Shown in pieces: positions 22,074 through 24,898 of a stretch of 24,898 nt of DNA. The translations under genes and the position numbers were made by a program. Numbering within the stretch: position 1 is the first letter of the stretch; every line of letters begins with the position of its first letter. The stretch is from IMG/VR virus record IMGVR_UViG_3300004369_000573, positions 1 to 24,898 of that record. One strand, written 5' to 3'. This DNA comes from a virus. Below the pieces are notes generated by a model. The model was given only the letters and a program-made list of their open reading frames with translations, made no database searches and was not told the DNA's origin.

Positions 22074-23105
22074 TTAACTACCTGCTTTAGCGCAGGTAAC
22101 CAAAGCCATCGCTTCCCAACGATCTGGGAAACTCTTTACCAAGTCTGCGATCTTGAGCGCCATACGCAGACTCATTTCACGCAAATTATTCTTATTCTTT
22201 TCCATAAATTTCAGGATTGATTCCTGCTGTTCTTGATTGAAGTCATAGTTTTCAAATAACGCACCGTCGCCGGCAATCTGTCGGATACGAAGAAGTTTAT
22301 CACGCATCGTGTCCAACGTCAGATCCAAGTAGTGGCAACGTGACTGAAGTGCATCCAAGTGGTCCCGCAACTTCTGCGAACGCACGTTCTCAAACTTAAG
22401 GTTGGTGATAAACACCACCGAACCTTTGAACTCAAAACTGTCTGGCACACCTTCACGACGCAACAGGTTGCTATCTGCGAGCCAGCTGATCTTACGTTTC
22501 TTGCCAGAGTCCAATGCACCTTTGAGAAGGTTCAAACAAACATCGTCTACCAGCACACTGTCGCAATCATCAAACACCAGCATGCAGTTTGCATCGCTGT
22601 ACTTGTAGAGCGTGGTGTAGAGACCAATAGCACTGGTACTACCTTTAACAACTTCTGCCTTGAGAGGACGACCTGCAATCTGATCAAACAGTACAGCCTT
22701 CTCAACTTCCTTCTCAACGCCGTAGCTCTTACCAACACCTGGAGGGCCACTAACAATCATTGCGCGGATATCGCCGCCCACGCAAGCCTTGGTCATGTCG
22801 GTTAAGATGTCGAAACGCTCACGAATCTCTTCGATCCGCTCTGCATCGGATTTGGTTGAGTTATCTTCTGCAACCGGATCCAATTCAATATCGTGCTGGT
22901 CCGCACTAACAAATTCGTAATGCTTCATGCTTTCAATTTTAATACGAAGTTTATCGGGACAACCGCGAAACTTGTTGTCATTGTAAACAGTAACTTGACC
23001 ACCTTTAGAGGTGTGCTTGTACTGCTCTGCGAGACGAAACACCTGACCGCTAACATCTGCGTTACGGTAAGTGCCCTCATTGATACGGATAAAACTGTTT
23101 GACAT
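22074..23105 (-). CDS. AAA+ ATPase, phage type
   Basis: A 343-aa protein. Walker A GPPGVGKS (120-127), Walker B LVFDDCD (176-182), a sensor-1 type VFITNLKF and an R-rich RSQKLRDHLDAL segment indicate one AAA+ module. Residues 1-110 form a separate domain with YNDNKFRGCPDKLRIKI, which has an OB or DNA-binding look but is unassigned. It is not gp44, which has a different Walker motif and order. It might remodel proteins or DNA. ATG at 23103-23105 with AGGAG upstream. It stands alone, with a strong sigma70-type promoter (23146-23173) and a strong terminator, so it is probably early and abundant. Confidence 0.85.
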   Translation of the reverse strand: MSNSFIRINEGTYRNADVSGQVFRLAEQYKHTSKGGQVTVYNDNKFRGCPDKLRIKIESMKHYEFVSADQHDIELDPVAEDNSTKSDAERIEEIRERFDILTDMTKACVGGDIRAMIVSGPPGVGKSYGVEKEVEKAVLFDQIAGRPLKAEVVKGSTSAIGLYTTLYKYSDANCMLVFDDCDSVLVDDVCLNLLKGALDSGKKRKISWLADSNLLRREGVPDSFEFKGSVVFITNLKFENVRSQKLRDHLDALQSRCHYLDLTLDTMRDKLLRIRQIAGDGALFENYDFNQEQQESILKFMEKNKNNLREMSLRMALKIADLVKSFPDRWEAMALVTCAKAGS

Positions 23106-23145
23106 TCCTTTGCTCCTATGTCATTTTGTTTAACTTACAAATATT

Positions 23146-23173
23146 AGTATAGCACCTTTTTTGGGTTTGTCAA
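23146..23173 (-). promoter_or_regulatory. Strong sigma70-type promoter of the ATPase gene
   Basis: TTGACA (23168-23173), 16 nt, TATACT (23146-23151), with extended TGC before the -10. A start near 23140 gives a 34-nt leader with AGGAG before the ATG. It shares GGTGCTATA with the two other promoters in the region. Confidence 0.8.
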
Positions 23174-23177
23174 CCTC

Positions 23178-23378
23178 TTATTTGGACCATACATGGTTAT
23201 ATTTAACGGGTATGTTCTCGCAGGAGTACACCTCAGAATCAGTGTAATTTACTACTTTTACACACTGATTGGTACTATAGCTAACATGCACATCGGGGAT
23301 TTTCAGTGCATTAGTAACGCCATAAAGCAATACTCCAGCACAAAGACCTACACCTACGAAACCTAGGATTTTTGACAT
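23178..23378 (-). CDS. Small single-pass membrane protein
   Basis: A 66-aa protein from the ATG at 23376-23378, which has a full AGGAG at good spacing; upstream residues in the longer frame are not supported. An N-terminal membrane segment (ILGFVGVGLCAGVLLYGV, about 4-21) is followed by an outward-facing domain with two cysteines (C36, C50) that could pair: NQCVKVVNY and SCENIPVKYNHVW. The signature C..VVN......C..IP.KY.HVW looks familiar from small phage proteins but has no known function. It has its own strong promoter, so it may act early at the membrane (for example superinfection exclusion), which is only a guess. Confidence 0.75.
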   Translation of the reverse strand: MSKILGFVGVGLCAGVLLYGVTNALKIPDVHVSYSTNQCVKVVNYTDSEVYSCENIPVKYNHVWSK

Positions 23379-23401
23379 CTTTTGCTCCTTAATATGTATA
23401 T

Positions 23402-23429
23402 AGTATAGCACCATTATCCAAAATGTCAA
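23402..23429 (-). promoter_or_regulatory. Strong sigma70-type promoter of the small membrane protein
   Basis: TTGACA (23424-23429), 16 nt, TATACT (23402-23407), extended by TGC. The spacing is identical to the promoter at 23146-23173, and the shared GGTGCTATACTA is the longest common run. Start near 23396, leader of about 17 nt with AGGAG. Confidence 0.8.
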
Positions 23430-23472
23430 CCATTTTCTTCATGAAAATAGTGTTGTATTTTAACAACATAGC

Positions 23473-23489
23473 AAAAAGTACTACTTTTT
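23473..23489 (-). terminator. Weak hairpin at the end of the small-gene block
   Basis: AAAAAGT, 3-nt loop, ACTTTTT, flanked by AGC/GCT that can extend the stem with one bulge. It is AT-rich and weak, but placed just after the stop of the gene at 23507-23692 and before the next promoter. Possibly a poor terminator. Confidence 0.3.
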
Positions 23490-23506
23490 AGCTTTCTTCT
23501 GGGAAT

Positions 23507-23692
23507 TCACCCATCGACTATTTCCTTTTGATTAGCGATATACTTAATACGCCCTACACGGGAGTCATCCACAGATATAAAATAATCTGAAGAATACTGT
23601 TGGTGGAAGTCAAACACCCGGCGCAGAAACAGATCAAAGTGTTCCTTGATCCATTCTTGAGTGAATTCTATTTCAATTCTCGCTTCTTGCAC
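23507..23692 (-). CDS. Small hypothetical protein, 61 aa, GTG start
   Basis: GTG at 23690-23692 has GGAG 8 nt upstream, the same spacing as the neighbouring genes; the ATG frames further upstream lie inside the next gene and read as its shadow. The peptide is acidic and aromatic: EFTQEWIKEHFDLFLRRVF, FHQQYSSDYFISVDD and a basic end. The helix-turn-sheet pattern suggests a compact domain. Function unknown. It overlaps the upstream gene by 20 nt. Confidence 0.6.
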   Translation of the reverse strand: MQEARIEIEFTQEWIKEHFDLFLRRVFDFHQQYSSDYFISVDDSRVGRIKYIANQKEIVDG

Positions 23693-24023
23693 GTTTCTGC
23701 TCCAATATATAATCCTGAACAACGTGGAAGGTATTGTGGCTAAAGCCTCCGATGTGCCATTCGTAGTTATCCATTGGGATTTCTGGTTCTTTCCAATCAT
23801 AGATTGTTGCAACATAGATGTCATCTGTTTCAAGTTCATCGTCGTGAACACGGAATTCCAAATGCCATTCTACGTTTACCTTACCGTCTCCACCAGGTCC
23901 GAAAGGAGGTTCGCCAAACATTTCTACTATTTCTGCGTAGGTAGCTTTAACATATCCTAATAGGCTGGATCCAGAATTCAGACCGACGGCTTCTCCTGTA
24001 TTCATTAGCGTGATGTGTTTCAT
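23673..24023 (-). CDS. Conserved-type phage protein, 116 aa
   Basis: ATG at 24021-24023 with GGAG 7 nt upstream. The sequence YAEIVEMFGEPPFGPGGDGKVNVEW, then ATIYDWKEP and WHIGG follows a pattern I recall in many phage and some bacterial proteins of unknown function: a helix ending in FG.P, a DGK..EW strand, an IYD.K strand and a W.IGG turn. An acidic segment ELETDD lies in the middle. It probably adopts one alpha/beta domain. No catalytic residues are evident. It sits in the run of small coupled genes. Confidence 0.75.
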   Translation of the reverse strand: MKHITLMNTGEAVGLNSGSSLLGYVKATYAEIVEMFGEPPFGPGGDGKVNVEWHLEFRVHDDELETDDIYVATIYDWKEPEIPMDNYEWHIGGFSHNTFHVVQDYILEQKRARSEN

Positions 24024-24024
24024 A

Positions 24025-24090
24025 CTAGTCTCCGGTAGAAATTGCCAACATGATTCCGCGTAACCAAACTATAATTAATAATTCAATCAT
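24025..24090 (-). CDS. Possible 21-aa hydrophobic peptide
   Basis: ATG at 24088-24090, two nt after the upstream stop, with GGGGAA as a weak ribosome site; it ends just before the ATG at 24023. The peptide MIELLIIVWLRGIMLAISTGD has one short hydrophobic segment. It fills the gap between two genes exactly, which favours translation, but such a short ORF could be chance. Confidence 0.35.
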   Translation of the reverse strand: MIELLIIVWLRGIMLAISTGD

Positions 24091-24092
24091 TT

Positions 24093-24278
24093 TTATTCCC
24101 CGTTTCCCAAACAAAATCCTTTGCCTATGATATTTACTTCTCGATAGTTGGACTCAATGTATGCCAGTGTGGTTTCACATTGTTGTCTAGTGGTAAAACT
24201 GTCCATTATCACAGGTTGATTGAAATTTGAATTGTTGGGTACACTAAATGCAAAAAATAAAATCCAACCAGTCATCAT
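24093..24278 (-). CDS. Small membrane-associated hypothetical protein, 61 aa
   Basis: ATG at 24276-24278 (a GTG at 24287 is also possible), one base after the upstream TGA, so probably re-initiated. An N-terminal hydrophobic segment TGWILFFAFSVP (2-13) is followed by a domain with two cysteines in QQCETTLAYIES and GKGFCLGNGE. This suggests an inner-membrane protein with a periplasmic disulfide. I recall small proteins with this order in T4-like aquatic phages. Function unknown. Confidence 0.65.
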   Translation of the reverse strand: MMTGWILFFAFSVPNNSNFNQPVIMDSFTTRQQCETTLAYIESNYREVNIIGKGFCLGNGE

Positions 24279-24279
24279 G

Positions 24280-24480
24280 TCACACACTCACATCAATGTT
24301 ATTGCCTTTGGTAGGATCATTACGATTCCTAGCAATATGCTCTGTACGGATTCGCTCAGCCTTAATACGTTCTGCTTCGAGCTGTTCCTTTTTAATCATA
24401 GTATCCAACTGCTGTTGTTTCTCAATCTGTTGAGTTTTGAGCTGATAGTCATTTAACAACTTGTTGTTGTCTACTCGCAT
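24280..24480 (-). CDS. Small coiled-coil protein, 66 aa
   Basis: ATG at 24478-24480 overlaps the upstream TGA as TGATG. Residues 8-52 form one long charged helix with heptad character (QLKTQQIEKQQQLDTMIKK, then EAERIKAERIRTEHIA). The tail is polar. There is no membrane segment. It is probably a dimeric or trimeric coiled coil of unknown function. Confidence 0.65.
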   Translation of the reverse strand: MRVDNNKLLNDYQLKTQQIEKQQQLDTMIKKEQLEAERIKAERIRTEHIARNRNDPTKGNNIDVSV

Positions 24481-24728
24481 CACTCAACTCCAAAATGTTG
24501 TCTGATCGGTTTATTCCAATCTGGATCACCCATATGCTTTCGCATATAGTTTATCTCATAGAGGCTGTGTGGGTAGTGTTCATACATATATTGAGCACAT
24601 TCCCGAACAATCAACTCGGCGAACTTATACAAATGGTCCATGTGATGACCTGGATCCAATTCATTGGGCTCAGTTTTATATTTGAAACTAAACACTTCCA
24701 GAGCAAGTTCTTTAATTCGTTCGTTCAT
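24480..24728 (-). CDS. Small conserved-type phage protein (MNERIKEL family)
   Basis: An 82-aa protein. ATG at 24726-24728 overlaps the upstream stop as ATGA. It begins NERIKELALEVF and contains KFAELIVRECAQYM, a combination frequent in small phage proteins of unknown function. The rest is rich in H, Y and D (HHMDHLY, HYPHSLY), which might bind metal. No catalytic pattern is evident. Confidence 0.78.
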   Translation of the reverse strand: MNERIKELALEVFSFKYKTEPNELDPGHHMDHLYKFAELIVRECAQYMYEHYPHSLYEINYMRKHMGDPDWNKPIRQHFGVE

Positions 24729-24898
24729 TTCTCAATCCAATTATAAAAATTTACAACTTCATCTACACTGTTTGCCCAACGGTCAAATTCCGACAAAGGG
24801 CAGCTAACATCCACCTCACCTGTATCATCACCATACCCATCACCCCACCAACGGAAACGATATGCTCTGCCTTTGTAATGCGATACAGAACCCCTCTT
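24725..24898 (-). CDS. Hypothetical protein, C-terminal part (cut by window edge)
   Basis: The last 57 residues of a minus-strand gene that enters from the right edge. It reads YKGRAYRFRWWGDGYGDDTGE, then CPLSEFDRWANSVDEVVNFYNWIEK. The stop overlaps the next ATG (ATGA). The W/G/D-rich strand and helical end suggest a small alpha/beta domain. The start is not in the window and the family is not recognised. Confidence 0.6.
   Translation of the reverse strand, partial: KRGSVSHYKGRAYRFRWWGDGYGDDTGEVDVSCPLSEFDRWANSVDEVVNFYNWIEK

Noticed and set aside
22043-22077. Plus-strand mini-ORF with AGGAG and ATG (MAVNHL)
   Set aside because: Six codons only, inside a stem-loop, and no plus-strand promoter or downstream gene to control. 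Probably a by-product of the hairpin.
22359-22805. Plus-strand open frame of 148 codons
   Set aside because: It lies wholly antisense to the AAA+ ATPase, whose Walker motifs and promoter are clear. The frame has no ribosome site or domain, and its amino acids reflect the other strand.
22074-23105. gp44 clamp-loader large subunit
   Set aside because: The ATPase has GPPGVGKS and FDDCD but not the gp44-type order or DEAD-like box, and it is transcribed alone away from the gp62-like gene.
23693-23851. N-terminal extension of the 61-aa gene (ATG frames up to 23851)
   Set aside because: This part lies inside the convincing gene at 23673-24023 and reads as out-of-frame sequence, while the GTG at 23692 has a good GGAG.
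1-24898. tRNA genes, integrase or attachment sites
   Set aside because: No cloverleaf with T-loop GTTC and CCA end, no recombinase and no flanking direct repeat was seen by eye. A tRNA scan was not possible.

Overview
The window looks like an internal piece of a T4-like (straight-core 'tevenvirus') myophage genome, probably from a marine or other aquatic host. The support is the replication set: a gp41-type DnaB-family helicase with Walker A GGSGSGKS, a gp61-type CHC2/TOPRIM primase, a UvsW-type DEVH helicase and a gp62-like small clamp-loader subunit. T4-type late-promoter octamers (TATAAATA/AATAAATA) stand before structural-looking genes. Genes are packed with 4 to 30 nt overlaps, almost all on the minus strand, and the DNA is AT-rich. 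No photosynthesis, integrase, tRNA or CRISPR feature was seen, so the host cannot be named from this window.

Layout from high to low coordinates, which is the direction of transcription. (a) 24.9-23.2 kb holds a block of very small, tightly coupled phage genes, then a promoter-driven small membrane protein. (b) 23.1-22.07 kb holds an AAA+ ATPase as its own unit, with a strong sigma70-like promoter and a strong intrinsic terminator. (c) 21.95-19.3 kb holds a HARP-like protein of unknown role and UvsW. (d) 19.3-11.9 kb is a continuous accessory operon: an RmlB-like nucleotide-sugar 4,6-dehydratase, a Zn-finger C-methyltransferase, a glycosyltransferase-like protein, an SGNH protein, a PRMT-like methyltransferase, a second SGNH protein, an unknown, a cupin and a PIG-L deacetylase. 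(e) 11.9-9.77 kb holds an unknown, the gp62-like clamp loader, a zinc-finger protein, a 63-aa protein and a 193-aa protein that appears to be a miniature of the C-family (DnaE/PolC) polymerase core. (f) 9.79-8.93 kb holds the only plus-strand gene and a virion-type Ig-like protein, fed by oppositely oriented late promoters. (g) 8.9-1.6 kb holds a DUF3050 haem-oxygenase-like protein, a B12-type radical SAM enzyme, gp61 primase, an SGNH-like protein, an unknown, gp41 helicase and a SPASM-type radical SAM enzyme. (h) 1.6-0 kb holds late, probably virion-associated proteins, one with repeated calcium-loop motifs.

Two themes stand out. First, replisome genes alternate with tailoring enzymes (radical SAM, haem-oxygenase-like, sugar and methyl transfer, deacetylase/esterase folds) in the same overlapping operons. 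This suggests one expression programme that replicates DNA and also builds or modifies a glycan or other small product. Second, the 193-aa DnaE-like protein keeps, in order, the acidic catalytic motifs and the RP.K and KKSHS.AYA elements of bacterial replicative polymerases in about one fifth of the usual length. I regard it as the most unexpected item here. All functional names come from motif reading by eye; no database search was run.
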